The notes: generated by a model from the letters alone, not told the origin. A stretch of DNA of 64,000 bases from Drosophila pseudoobscura (GCF_009870125.1 NC_046681.1:12041001-12105000); one strand, 5' to 3'; positions 51,599 through 63,906 are shown, counted from the stretch's first letter. Translations and numbers: made by a program.

Positions 51599-52144
51599 GT
51601 AAGCTTTGGCGCTCGGCGCCCGACAAAATACAGTAAGAGAGCGAACGGAAAACGTGTGAGGGAGAGCGAAAGCTTTTGGGGGCCAGAGCTTTGGCTGTTG
51701 CTAATTGCCGGCTAAGTGAGTGTGAATTTATGGAGCACTCAGAAGATCGGGCGGGAGAGCACAGAAAACAACAAAAATAAAACCTGACCGGGAACTTGGG
51801 GCCCCACGACAGCTACAGGGCTATATTCCTGATCAGGGACCTTGCCCGACTATACTTTGGCATACTTTCGAAAACGAAACTGAAACTGATTTCGAAACTG
51901 GTTCACTTTGGGGATGACCTCACACAATGTTAATACGAAACATTAAAAAATTAAAAAAATTTAATCAGCAAGTCAAGAATATCGAAACACCTGTCACCGT
52001 GAAAACCAAAGCAAAGCAAAACTAAAAAATAATTACAAAATAAAAATCCATAGATTTTAAGAATGATTTTAGATACCCTTGCAATGGGATAATTTCTATA
52101 TGCTATATTATTCCGATATATGTTTTTTGGGGTTTTTTAGGCTA

Positions 52145-52236
52145 AAGGATTGGTAGATTTCACCATTAAAAATGTCTGTTCTATCGTCTATTTATTTTTA
52201 TTGAAATCGAATGTAGCCTTGCGCTTATGGGAAACT
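52145..52236. repeat. Dispersed repeat, copy 1 (partner at 53284-53377)
   Basis: About 90 bp shared with the 53.3-kb copy in the same orientation. The best-conserved part is TATTTATTTTTA, then TCGAATGTAGCCTT and CGCTTATGGGAAACT. Left portions are diverged. Confidence 0.8.
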
Positions 52237-53283
52237 TGTACAATGTACATTGAAATTTTATTTAAAACCATTGTTAAAACCTTCTTGAATAAAGTCTAAT
52301 AGAAAAAGGGGTCCTAGACCCCTGTTAAGAATAATTGTCAACCTTCTCTGTATTCCATATTTCTATGCAAAAATGTCATACCCTCTTCCAAAGAGTAGAT
52401 CGAAAAACTTACCATATTAAATGTTGATATGCACCTGGCACTAGCTTTGGTGTCCGCTAATTGAATTAGCATCTATAGCCGGCTGGTAAGTAATTAATAT
52501 TTAATTTGCTAATTGAATTCCTACAAGCGACTACCGTGCCACGCACCATCGCCAGATCCACGAGTTAGCCTCTGTGATCTCTTGCCAGTCCATCCATTCA
52601 ACCATTCAGATGGAGATCTCTCATCTGGTAGAGCTTGACAGTTGCAAATTTGGTTAGCAAACAGAGAACAACATCTCTATCTCTGTTGCAATGTGGCTAA
52701 AGCAGAGAGTCGCAGACGCACAGCCAACATCTTTTATGATGTGCGAAATTAGCCATAAAACGCACACACAAATGTTGTTGAATAATGCATAATAAATGAA
52801 ACATAAAGGCGATCTTTGAACTATTCCAAATGTTTGCAAAGAACTTGGAAAAACATTAGATAAGCTTTGGCTTGTTTTGAGCAATTCATTTTTATGCAAT
52901 ATAAATATGCACTAAAGATTAGGAAAAAATATGCAAAAGTCGTATGAATATTAAATATGAAGTATGTAATTTGAAAAGTTGTTAAATTATTTGTACAAAG
53001 AAGGGGAATTACCTCAAAAAAATTAAGCGGAAATATAAAATAATATATTAGAAAAAGTTTAAAGTTCAAAAGGGATTGCAGTAATAGACTTTGGATCCTG
53101 TTTATATATTTGATACAGACTTTGATTTGGAATGGTTTTAGATATAAATAACAAGGAGTTAATAGGCAAGTAGGACCAGCTCGAGGTGAAAGGATTTTAT
53201 GGACAAAATATGGATGAAAAGGAAATTTGTATTAGTAATAATTCCTATAAAAAAATAAAAGAAAGTACGGTATAACTTAGGAA

Positions 53284-53377
53284 AAAGATTGCTAGATTTC
53301 AGCGTTTAAAATTCCGAATCTCTCGTCTCTATTTATTTTTACTAGAATCGAATGTAGCCTTTCGCTTATGGGAAACT
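53284..53377. repeat. Dispersed repeat, copy 2 (partner at 52145-52236)
   Basis: Lies 1.14 kb from copy 1 in the same orientation. The 3' core also resembles the minus strand of 43419-43447 (23 of 29 positions by eye), which hints at one dispersed family. Confidence 0.8.
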
Positions 53378-53737
53378 GATATCAAGGAATAAGCTGAATT
53401 TTTATCAATGAAAAAACTAATTGAATATACATTCATATAAACCTCATCCACATTCGCGCATAAAAGTTGTCCAGCTCGATACGTGCACACGTGACTGGCA
53501 ATTTGCCATTCAGTATATAAACTAATCAGCTGGTTTGCTCTAAAAAACGTAACATAAACTAAAAGAATATTATATATTCCTTCATAAAAACGTACTTCAT
53601 TGATTTGTTGTATTTTGTTCCCCTATTTCCAAATTATTCTAATATATCCGCAATGCATTCCAGTGATTCATCCGCGCATCCAATAAAAGAATAACAGAAG
53701 AGAAACCCAATAGAAGCCGAATCACATGTTTACTCAC

Positions 53738-53796
53738 CCAAAACAATCGGCAGCTCAAGTTCGTTGCCAAAGTCTTTTGTTCTAGCGGCTTTTATA
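53738..53796 (-). promoter_or_regulatory. Candidate TATA promoter with short leader exon and donor
   Basis: The minus strand reads TATAAAAG at 53789-53796. An expected start lies about 30 nt later (near 53765). GGGTGAGT follows (donor at 53732-53737), so a leader exon of about 30 nt is possible. A plus-strand GTATAAAAA lies only about 30 bp away at 53824-53832, making the region potentially divergent. Confidence 0.35.
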
Positions 53797-56700
53797 TGCT
53801 AAATTATCACCTTGGAGAGCGGCGTATAAAAACCAGAAAAATCCAAAACAGCATCCACAAGCATCCCGGAGCAATCGCAAACTTAATTTAACGAAAATTC
53901 AGACGGCAAGGTCGCGGCCCAAGCGGTCAACGACTGGCGGGCAGCACCCCCGGACTCCGGGAATGGCCAAGCAGCTTGAAATTGAAATTCCCTTTTCCGT
54001 GAAACAAAATACGTTGATTTGTTAAAAAAAAAAAATTAAAATTAATCACTCGACATCAACAGAGAAACAAAATCAACTTCTGAGCTACGCAACAAGTGGC
54101 TACCGTTTAAAATTTAAGCATTAAATAATACAACAAAAATACGGATGTGTCGCCAAAAGAAGCTAAAGACATTCGAGGACGGTCGTTGGTCCCTCGATGC
54201 GAAAGAACACAACTACAGAAATGGTTTCTTGCATGGAAAAATATATACACATACATTTTGGATAGTACGTGTTCCATATCAAAAATGCACAGCACGCAGC
54301 GGTCAATTTTTGTTGGCTTTTTTGGTAACCTGCTCGACTGACTCAGTTTTTATTTTTTTTTTGTTTTGGCCACTAAAAGCATTCATAACTCAACTGCCAG
54401 ACGCCGACGCCGACACCGACACCGACACCAACGAAAAGGGAAAGGGAAAGGGCAGTGTAATGGAAAATTATAATGGAAATAAAGCGGATTTGCCGACTAT
54501 CTGTTCGCCGTGGATGCCATGCCTCTCGTGCCTTGCACTTTGTCCAAGTTCAAGGTGAACCACGACCGGGCCGAGCGATCTCTCGGCATTTCAGGGCAAT
54601 GAGAGTGCATTAAATCCAATGAGATGGTAGATTATTTAAACGGAATGGTATGGTAATTGTAGTGTGATTGTAATGAAAGATCCCCGACAATGAAGATGGC
54701 AATCGAACAAAAATATGTGTATACAAATTACATGATAATTTATAAATAATTATTATTACCAGGGCAGCAAAAGGAGATTATTAAAGAAATATTGATCAAA
54801 GATACCTGAATTGATGACAGGTTTGTGATTCCAATAAAAACTTATACATTCAAGGATTTTTTAAGAAATTGGAGGACTATTAAAGTATATACTTTGTAGA
54901 AGTACAACCGCATTGTCCAAAAAAACATTCTCAATTATAAAATAGGCAACAAAAAATCAATGTTTTTCAATGAATTATGTAGGGACCGTAAATAATGATT
55001 TTTTTTTAAATAAAAAAATCTTTTTCTTTTAATTGACCTAGACAGCATTATTTAAAGCAAAATCTTTATTTTTGTACAATCTCTGCACTGCCGCCATGAT
55101 TACATTTTTTTTATAGCAAGATAATTTTTTAAACTAATTGAATTTTTTATAATTTTTTTTTTAAACTTGTCGTTTAAAATGTTGACTTTAAAAACTCACG
55201 AAGACTTGAAAAAAATAGTTCCTTGTGTTCTTATATTTTATTTGCATAGTTGCATTAATAAGGCGTCGTTTTTTCTCTTAAATAAAAACCCCGCTCAAAG
55301 GGCAGTGTATAGCCTTTCCTCAAGGCCTCAGAAGTGGTAGCACCTAAGCACCTTTTTGAGTGCCCAAAGCGACAATCCATAACTGCCACAATTAGCCTCC
55401 AGAACCACCCAAGTTGTGCTGTGCGCCGTGCCGCCTGTCACATCATCATCGTCATCCACGTTGCTTGTCAAAACAACAAGAAAAACAAGCCAGTGAACAA
55501 CAACAAAAAATTGTATTAAAAATTAATTAAACAAAAAGTTGCCACTAATGTAAGAAACAATATAAAACACATTTGGCGCTTGCACTTGACCTTCCCCAGA
55601 GGCATGGCAAAACCCCCCCCAGATTTCTGGCGGGGGGGAAGCGGTATGCATGCCGCGTAATTCGTTTCAGTTTGGAATTTTTCTGTGTGTGTTTGAACTT
55701 CATGAATTTAATTTGTGCGTAACATTTTTATAGTTCGTCGAGCTGGAAATCAAGGCGAATGAATCGACTGAAATTCAATTTCGGAGGAGACTGTTCGACC
55801 GGCTTACATGGCGTATGAGCAATTTGCTTTATTTATTGCGAGTACGGGGTCCGTGTCTCTCTGTCTCTGTCTGTCTCTGAATGCGTGTGTAATTGTAATT
55901 GACATTCGGTTTGATTACTTCCTTATTTGGTTTTAAACAAATTTCAAGTGACGCATAGTCATCGTCTGGCCGGGGTTTTGGCAACGATTTTACATGGGAA
56001 AATGTTGCAGCAGAGAGAAGGTAATTCATTTGTTTCACACGGTAGTGAATCAGGGAAATGTTTTCTTTTTTTCGCAGGCACAAATGCTGCTCTTCCGACC
56101 GAGAGGCGCTGCCGCAAGACGCGCGACACGTGTAACCCCAAATGTGACCTCCAATGGCCTGCGCCCTTGCTACTGCTAAGCAGAATTTCAAACAAAGTAA
56201 TCGTAATTATGTAGCCCCCCATTGACCGGGACTCCACTTGTAGTTATCGAGTGTACGAAATCGATTTGAATTGTATTTCCAGTGGGTGGAACCACACTTC
56301 CGAGCCACACTTCTTCTTCGCCAAAAGTGGCGTTCGCCTTGAGTTACTGCCATAATAAGCCCGTTCAATGTGCCATGAGAAACGCTACTGCTGTATGTAA
56401 ATGTGTGTAGAGACACTGACACATGGCTGGCTTAATTGTCAATCATTGTCAATCAATCAGGCAGGCAGGGGGCAGGCCACCCAACAAGAAATCCGCACAA
56501 AAATTTGACACTGAGTTTTCAAGCGAGACTTTTTTGGGGGGAAAACCTTTTAAAGTTCAATCAACTGAGATTTAATCTGCATTTATCTTTTGACAATTTC
56601 TGCAGTCTCGTTCCTCGATATCAATCAGAGTTATCGGGAGTTTATCAAAACTGTTGATAGGCAAAAGGAAGTGGAAACAAGCCAAGTCACAACAGAATAA

Positions 56701-59700
56701 CAAAGAAACAGCAAATCAAATAATGTAGGTGCCTCCCAAAAACCCTGCCCAAAATTCAGAGCTTGGCTCGTGACTCGAGTCGAGGCTAGCCTTGCCCATG
56801 GCATACAAATTTGCCAATTGATTTTTAGGTCTCTCCTCGGGTTCAAAACTATTAGCGCCCGCATGCAAGAAAAAACCAGAGCTCGATAGAGCAATCAAAA
56901 TTGGAACAATACATGAGCGGTAAAACAAATAAAACATTTTGGTAAGTACAGTGGGGAACAATAATGAAGAGTGGTAGAAAGGGGATCTCTTTAGCTCTAA
57001 GCTCTAAGGACATTAAATAATTTACTGTTTAAATGTCCCATAGGCGAACGGACATCATTTTAATGGGATGACACGAGCTTAAACCATTTTCCTCGAGGTA
57101 TTCTGGTATTTTTTGCAATTACATTAAAAGAAATTATCGGTTCTTCGATCAAATTTAATTTCGATCACTTAAAACAGCTGTTTAAATGCGTGGAATATTG
57201 AAAATATTTCAAATTTCATACAAAATTACCACAGATATTATTCCTTATATAAAACAGATCGAAAATGTATCATTTAGACAAAGAAAAATATAAAAAAGAA
57301 CAAATCAAGTTATTTTGTACTACTAGAAAACTAAGAAACAGCTGTTTTTTGTGAATTCCAGACTTCCAAACTTGCCAGTCACATGTGAACGTATCAATAC
57401 GTTAACAATAAGTGGTAGATTGGGAATAATTAAGGGAATGTAGATTGCGGTTAGAAGTGCCAGTGGAAGCCATGAATTACTGTAATAAGTTATACAAAAT
57501 ACATAGCAGAGAATTTGCCAATTTTTATTTCAAGAGAATTAAAAAAAAAGAAGGGAACAATTTAAATTTGTAAACATTAAATGTGGTTTCGATTGTTTTT
57601 TAACTAAACACGTTCTTAACACACTTAAAACGTTCTGATTCCATTCTCAATGATCAGTTGTGGATCAGCATCTGCTGGCCTATACCCTGCCCAACCCTAT
57701 ATATCTTTTCAATCATGTGCGACACTGTTCAGCCTGTGTGTACCTGCGTGCTGCTGGTTGTTGTGTACCGTGTCTCTTGTTGCCTCTGTTGTTGCCAATG
57801 TTTCGTCGTCGTGTCGGGTCGTGTGTGTGTTGACTGTTTGACAGTTAACTCTCTACTGGTTTTGGATTATTGCTGTACGGGGGCCACTTGAAAATTTTGA
57901 TTTTGATCGATTTTGACGGGCAAAATAAACGCAAATCTAACACAGACATTTTGAATGGGAATTTAGCCTCCGGGGGCCCTGAGAGACTTAATGTTTTAAT
58001 TAGCACACAACTTGGGCAAACCAGAGGCAGAGGCAGAGGTCGTCGCTTCAGGGGTGCTCTGCAGGCCACGCCTAACCAAGCAGAACTTATGGAAGGCAGC
58101 GGAAGGAAACGGGGGGATCGCCACATCCAAAAAGCGCATTCATTTTCAAGTTTCACACAATTTTTTCATGTTTTTAGCAACTTCTAGGCAAAACCTCAAA
58201 TAATAAATGCCTCACTGAACAGCAGCACCACTCCACAGGTCCCCCCTCCCGGCCCCCCACTGTACGTGTGTACTCCTTGGCGGGTATTGCCATTGTCTCG
58301 GACAATCGTTAGCTAGTTCTTGAACTCGGCTTTTGAACCTGTACGGCATCGGTCCATAGCTCCATAACTCCATAACTAATCGCGAGCTACTCGTTTCGTG
58401 TGGTTGGGGAGAGATCTTGACATGAGGAAGCCATTCGGCTGCCATATTGTATTGTAATGACTGTAATTAGTCGTCATATTTTTATGTTTTCGAGTTCTGC
58501 GAATCGAGCCAAAAAGGTAGACAAAATATAACTGATTTTTAATAATGAACTATAGAATTTATAGAGGCTTAAAGGGGGGAAGGAAATTAACAAAAATTAA
58601 CTTGGAAGGGAAGGAGGTATTATATATATAGATAAGGAAGAAGAGAGAAGCAAGCTGAACCCAATACAAACTTAAACACTGTTCCCAATATCTTTCTCTA
58701 AAAATCAATTGATTAATAAATATGTAGATTTAATAAGAGAAAAATAGATAGGCATTCTGTACACAGAATTTCTATTTTATCTTGTAAGCCATCGCCATCA
58801 CACCTGTTCAATTAACATAAGTATTAGCTAAGCTCTCGAACTGGTTAGATTTCATATGCAAATTATAAGAAATACTTATTTTAAAGACTCCATGGATACG
58901 AAGTACTTAATTTTAAGAGCAAGATTGCTGTATTTTAATATAAAAGTGACATTTATTTGCCAATAAATTATCAATAACAGGCCAGTTTCCTATAAAGCCG
59001 CCAACCTTCCTACAAAAATGCCATCAAATAAATACTATTTTGTTTATTAGTACAACCACGCCTCAAATTAAATCTAGGGTGACCATAAATGGTTTAAAAA
59101 AATATACGTAGCCTTACTCAAAAAAAAAAATGTTATTGAAATATTCAATGAATGGTGACATTCCCCAGAACGTCGTGTGCCATGGCCTCCCCACCATCTG
59201 ATACGTCACCTTTGTTCTGTCAATCCGAACATCCAGCACACATGTATAGGAAAAACAGACACATATACGAGTATAGATATAAATGCATTCATATCTATGA
59301 AATTGTCAATTACAGACAAAATTTATCGATTGAAACAAAAGACTTGAACAAAAAACTTGTTTCACTTGATGGTGGTTTTTGTTTTTGTTTTCCAGTTGGT
59401 CAACTGCTGGGGAGCCGCATGCAAAAAGTGAAAATATTATGCAATATATATCTATCTATCTCTATCTCTGTCTCTGTCTCTCTTTGCTGGCATTACCTTG
59501 TTCGCAATAAAATCCAATGAATAATTTTCTCAATTTTGTTAATTGCAATTAATTTCATTTGTCGTTTCTCCTTCATTGTTCTTGGCCATGTATGATAATA
59601 AATACGCTGAGAGAAAATACTAAGATCTAAATAAACGGAAAGGTTATTTGTAAAGAGTGAGGTTGTTCTGCCTTGTTAATACTGAAATTAAGAAGCTATT

Positions 59701-61119
59701 AATCTTTCAGGGATTCAGGGATAAAACTATTATTATTCTTTAAATGGAAAAGTCCCCGGGCAAAATTTTAAAATGATTTTCTTTTAATTTTTACAATATA
59801 ATATAATTTCTATTCCAAAAATTATAGTCCTTGCGATCCCTGGATCTTACAAATATTCTATTATATTAAAGTGACATTTTGGGACTAAATAAATATTAAA
59901 AAATTAAAAACGGATCTATTTTCCCATTTATCTCATAGATCTATGTACATATGTATATATATCTTCCTTTCTCTCAGTGTAGATTTATGCAAGTTATGTG
60001 CAATTATTCAATTAGATCTGACATGACTCGGACCTCAACTGGATAGCACTGGCATTGTTTTCGATTCAGATTTAGATTCTGTTTTTGTTTCATTTTCTAT
60101 TTATTAATTATGTGTCGAAATGTGCTTTAGTTTTTCTCCATTGAAAGCTGACTGAAAACAATTAAAAAAGGTTAAAGCCATAAAAAACCAGCTCAAGATT
60201 TGGATCCAATCCCCAACAGCAAAATGAGATCGTGATCGGGATGACGTATGTTTATAGTGCGTGTTTCTTGATCTTGATTAGCCACAAAATATAGCAGTGT
60301 AGTGGCCATTTAATAATGAATATCCAAATATGTCCAACAACAATGGCATTAAATGATTATCAAGGTCATGGATGAGTTGGTCTTTTGTAAGTATTTACAT
60401 AGTCTGTTGTGGGGCGCCCTCCATGTAGTATCTGAAGGTCGCTTTGTGGCAGACGAGTCGAAGAGGCTCATGGAGCGCTAGTGTAAGGCAAACACTCGAC
60501 TGGACTGTTCTATGGCTCCAAGAGCTGTGTATGGCCTCGATATTTTGGTATTGAACGGTAGAGAAAGTTTTGTTTTTCATGAAAATATCTAAAGTATGGA
60601 AAAATGTACTTTTAAACCAAAAATATATCAATATATTCGTTCTAAAAATGGTATAAATGGTATACACACACAAATAAAACATGTTTACGGAAACTTTTGA
60701 CCCCGAAATAGCCAATATTTGAATCACTTTTAAGCTCTTTCACACCACATTAATTATCGATTCGCTTTAGAAACCTCAGCACAACAATAAACACAATTTA
60801 AAGAATAAAAAAAAACTCGGAAAACAAATTTGTATCATTTGTTAGATCATTCGCTTAAATGTTGTCTGGGTGCACAGCAGAACTCAATTAATTTCTAAAC
60901 AATATTCAAGTTCAAGTTTATTAACCTTTGGTTCAAAAGTGCAAACATCAATAGATTAATAGATTTAGATGCGGTTTTCCCAGACAGAAGGTTAAGCGAT
61001 TTGTTGGCGGCTTCTTTAAAGATCCAAAATTAGCTAAAGCAATTGTTTTGTTCAGTAAAAAAAAAACAATTCCAAAGTTCAGAATAGTTTAAGAATGTTT
61101 TGAAGAAGGCGCCACTTAC

Positions 61120-61153
61120 CTCACAGAACCCAATTTTGGCATCGGTTTGGTTC
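61120..61153 (-). other. Candidate 34-nt microexon
   Basis: The minus strand shows TTTTCTTTTAATTTTAG, then 34 nt, then GAG followed by GTAAGT. Both splice sites are near consensus. Two of the three frames are open. It could be a moladietz 5' exon (it would add an upstream ATG, out of frame with the main start) or part of an unknown minus-strand gene. No partner exons could be fixed. Confidence 0.35.
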
Positions 61154-61928
61154 CTAAAATTAAAAGAAAATCTTTAATTAAGCACATGAATATTTTAGCA
61201 AATTAATTTCTATGCCAACAGCATAATTATAGCCCTGCTAAAACCCTACAGCTAAGTATATGGACACACCAAAATGGATTACCATAAGTATGGGCATTGA
61301 ATGTCTGTTCTGCAAAAGGCACAGAACCCCCTGCCCAAGAAAATAGACAAAACAAACAATAAGAAATTAAAATGCTACTATGATTAGCCGCCGCCTCGTG
61401 AGGGCATTCGAGCGTGCACTTTGAAGGTTAACGACGGGGCTGGGCTGGGCTTGGGGTCCGTCCGCGTTGCGATTATTAAAGAGCATTAATTGGAACATCA
61501 TTGGAGCACACCGCCAGCGGGAAGTTTGTGTTGTGGAAGGTTATCATCCACAGACCATTTTGGCGGCGGTGAAGAGTTAATGGGTTTGACCGCACACCCC
61601 ACCCCCACCCCTTGAGCTGTGAGCAATTATTAACATTCTTTTTTTGTTGTGTTACTAAAAGATTTCAGGCTGTGAAGAGCAGCTGTCTAATCTGCATCGT
61701 GATTGTTGCATACATGCATAAAGTTCAGGGTCAATGTGGGTTAAACACCTGCATTTTTCTATGCAACGGCTGCCAAAGGCCGATGTAATTTGTTGAAAAT
61801 CGCGTGCGTCTAATTAATGATTAGCTTGAATGAAAAATTCCTCCAATTGTAATAGAAATTGCATATATTTAAAATTTAAATAAAACACGCAACCAATTTT
61901 GATTCAAAAATACGCGCCAACACAACAA

Positions 61929-62026
61929 ATCGATATATAGATGGTAAAAATTGATTCCGATAGCTAAATATTCATTTCGGAACCACTCATTCCGATTGCT
62001 ACTAGTTCATTTCGTTCTATATCGAT
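61929..62026. promoter_or_regulatory. Two DRE-like motifs upstream of dynactin p25
   Basis: ATCGATA at 61929-61935 and TATCGAT at 62020-62026 each match seven of eight positions of the DREF site TATCGATA, which is typical of housekeeping promoters in Drosophila. They sit 260-360 bp before the dynactin p25 start codon. Confidence 0.45.
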
Positions 62027-62284
62027 TAACCCATCGTAGACCTTTAAGGGTTTATTGTTATTCCACCGAAAGTAGAGAATTATTTTAGCGCAGTTCAGGT
62101 GAAAGATGTCATGGTTCAGAGGAAGGATTGCATGGATCCAGAAGAAGAATTCACAATCAGTAATATTCTCCGCCAATTAACTGTTTAAATAGAGGGGGCT
62201 TAAGTGGGCTAAGCTCGTTTTGGCAGCTGACAAAAAAATTGGCAAAAACAAATTCAGGAAAAAAGTTAATAAATCCCCAAACAA

Positions 62285-63001
62285 ATGGAGATAGCGGATA
62301 CGTACTACAGCAAAGATGAATACGTGGAGACGGCAAGTACCAGCAATGTTTTAAAGATCGTCTGGGAACAAGACAATTTTGATGACCTCATCATGCCAAA
62401 CCTTTTTTGTTTACAGGCCTCTGGCAACAAAGTTAGCCGCCACACAGTGCTCTGCGGGTCCCAGAATATCGTGCTCAATGGTAAAGTGATTGTCCAGAGT
62501 GGAGCTATCATCCGCGGCGACTTGGCCAATGTACGAGCAGGACGATATTGTGTGATCAGCAAGGATTCCGTGATACGACCACCGTACAAGCAGTTTAGCA
62601 AAGGCATCGCCTTCTTCCCAATGCACATCGGAGATCATGTGTTTGTGGGCGAGGGTGCTGTAGTTTCTGCGGCTTCAGTGGGCTCTTGCGTTTATATAGG
62701 CAAGAATGCCATCATTGTGAGTATTGGCATGTTGTCCAATTAAATATTTCACTCAAATCTCAATTCTCTCCCCTCGTAGGGTCGTCGCTGTGTAATCAAA
62801 GACTGTTGCATCATTGAGGATGGCGCTGTGCTGCCGCCGGAGACGACTGTTTCCAGCTACATGAGGTACACGGCCAAGGGCACCATCGAGGGCGGTCAGG
62901 GTAACCCGTATTTTGTGCCCGCCGCTATGCAAGACGAGATGATCAAATATACAAAATCATTCTATGAACATTTCGTGAGGACCCCGGCTCCAGCCAGCTG
63001 A
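62285..63001 (+). CDS. DCTN5-p25: Dynactin subunit 5 (p25)
   Basis: Exons 62285-62332, 62417-62716 and 62780-63001 give a 189-aa protein, close to the 182 aa of the human subunit. p25 is a left-handed beta-helix (hexapeptide-repeat) protein of the pointed-end complex of dynactin, the adaptor that links cytoplasmic dynein to cargo. Landmarks: [74 protein letters not shown], then [10 protein letters not shown] and VLPPETTV. Hexapeptide repeats with I/V at the turn positions run through residues 25-145. Intron 2 is GT-AG (GTGAGT to TCGTAG, 63 nt). Intron 1 (62333-62416, 84 nt) must be GC-AG: donor ACG/GCAAGT, acceptor TTTGTTTACAG. This is the only join that restores the conserved ETASGNK sequence. 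Without splicing the frame stays open and adds 28 residues. Confidence 0.97.
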
Positions 63002-63033
63002 AGAGGGGAAGTGATGAGTGGCGGTTCGATTTG

Positions 63034-63039
63034 AATAAA
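63034..63039 (+). terminator. DCTN5-p25: Poly(A) signal of dynactin p25 (AATAAA)
   Basis: Perfect AATAAA 33 nt after the stop codon, giving a very short 3' UTR. Confidence 0.8.
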
Positions 63040-63057
63040 TGTATATTAAGTATTATA

Positions 63058-63063
63058 TTTATT
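63058..63063 (-). terminator. Poly(A) signal of the ANKRD49-like gene (AATAAA)
   Basis: AATAAA on the minus strand about 30 nt after the stop at 63092. It lies only 19 bp from the opposing signal of dynactin p25, so the two transcripts should overlap at their 3' ends. Confidence 0.75.
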
Positions 63064-63091
63064 ATGCACATATGATGGCTAGTCTACTTGT

Positions 63092-63813
63092 TTAATCTAT
63101 CAGTCCCGTCTCGCATTCGAAGGCCTCATGGGCCATTTGAAAGATGGGATAACTCATGCCCGTGCGACGAGCTATAACAGCAGCCACCTCATCTGAATTA
63201 TTCTCCTTCTTGGGCTGCACATTCCTGTCCAACAGCAGGGTTGTGGCTGTGTTCCTGCAATTGGATACTGTGGCGGCAATGTGCAATGGCGTTTGTTTTC
63301 CCTCCGATTCGGCGTTTACATCTGCACCAAACTGCAGCAGAAGCTGAGCCACATCGGCATTGTTCCACTTGCAGGCAGAGTGCAGCGGAGTCCAGCCCAG
63401 ATCGGTGCGGGCATTGGGATCGGCCTTGTACTGCAGCAATAGCTTGGCAATGTCCACGAAATTGTTGTATGCAGCCCGATGCAGGGGACTGTAGCCATCG
63501 CTGTCACGGGCATTGACCGCATCCGGGTCCAGTCTGAGGATTTCACGCACCTCACTTATACGGTTCTCGTTGACGGCCCACAGAATCATGCGTTCAACGC
63601 TGGCTGAGAGTGTGTGCAGAAAACCCATTTAAAGGTAACAACTTTGTAGAAGAAGAATCTGAATTTTAGCCGCTTACCCTGGGGGTTCTTGTCCTCCTCA
63701 ATAAGTTCGTCGGCGTCGTCATCCCAGCCGCTTACAAACATCCCGCGCGGCACCTTGGCATGGCGCAGTTTCTCCACTTGAGATTTTTCATCATCCGAAT
63801 CGTAGTCAGCCAT
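63092..63813 (-). CDS. ANKRD49: Ankyrin-repeat protein, ANKRD49 family
   Basis: Exons 63678-63813 and 63092-63603 (74-nt GT-AG intron, donor GGTAAGC, acceptor CACACTCTCAG) give 215 aa. The N-terminus is acidic (MADYDSDDEK and a DDDADELIEEDK patch). At least three ankyrin repeats follow, marked by YSPLHRAAYNN, WTPLHSACKWNN and QTPLHIAATVSN. The C-terminal part holds IARRTGMSY, as in animal ANKRD49. Ankyrin repeats are protein-binding modules. The vertebrate protein is linked to spermatogenesis, but the role in flies is not established, so function stays open. The start ATG at 63813 is the first in frame and matches the family's acidic N-terminus. The gene converges on dynactin p25, and its promoter lies toward the right edge of the window. 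Confidence 0.95.
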
Positions 63814-63880
63814 TGTTTAAGTAAATTTTAATTGAATTTATAGAAAATCTTGTTTTCCGCGTATGTGCACTTCACTGCAG

Positions 63881-63906
63881 TCGATAGGTCTGGCTTCAAT
63901 CGATAT
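63881..63906 (-). promoter_or_regulatory. DRE-like motifs in the promoter of the ANKRD49-like gene
   Basis: ATCGATA at 63899-63905 (seven of eight to TATCGATA) and a TCGATAG at 63881-63887 lie 70-95 bp upstream of the start codon. This fits a broadly active, DREF-type promoter. Confidence 0.45.

Larger units (their letters stand above)
45149..61119 (-). other. mol: Probable 5' noncoding region of moladietz, with no confident coding exon
   Basis: No open frame in this 16-kb stretch has a recognisable domain. Minus-strand donor-like sites that could end a leader exon occur at 46861-46866, 51545-51550, 52407-52412, 53732-53737 and 61114-61119. Promoter-like signals lie at 51.60 and 53.80 kb. 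The middle part (48.7-50.0 kb) is rich in CTCTC/GAGAG and GCGTCA words. 57.6-58.5 kb is GC-richer unique DNA without a readable signal. The rest is AT-rich. Which of these is used cannot be decided from sequence. Confidence 0.45.

Noticed and set aside
54145..54558. Plus-strand 137-codon frame with a GACACC repeat
   Set aside because: No recognisable domain, poor codon pattern, and the acidic part comes from a short tandem repeat.
60395..60727. Minus-strand 110-codon frame with a plausible-looking C-terminal half
   Set aside because: No acceptor with a pyrimidine tract precedes it, no poly(A) hexamer follows closely, and the N-terminal half is low-complexity. It might be a terminal exon but cannot be supported.
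61964..62176. Minus-strand 70-codon frame divergent from dynactin p25
   Set aside because: It starts with TTG, has no ATG in a suitable place, no domain and no splice support.
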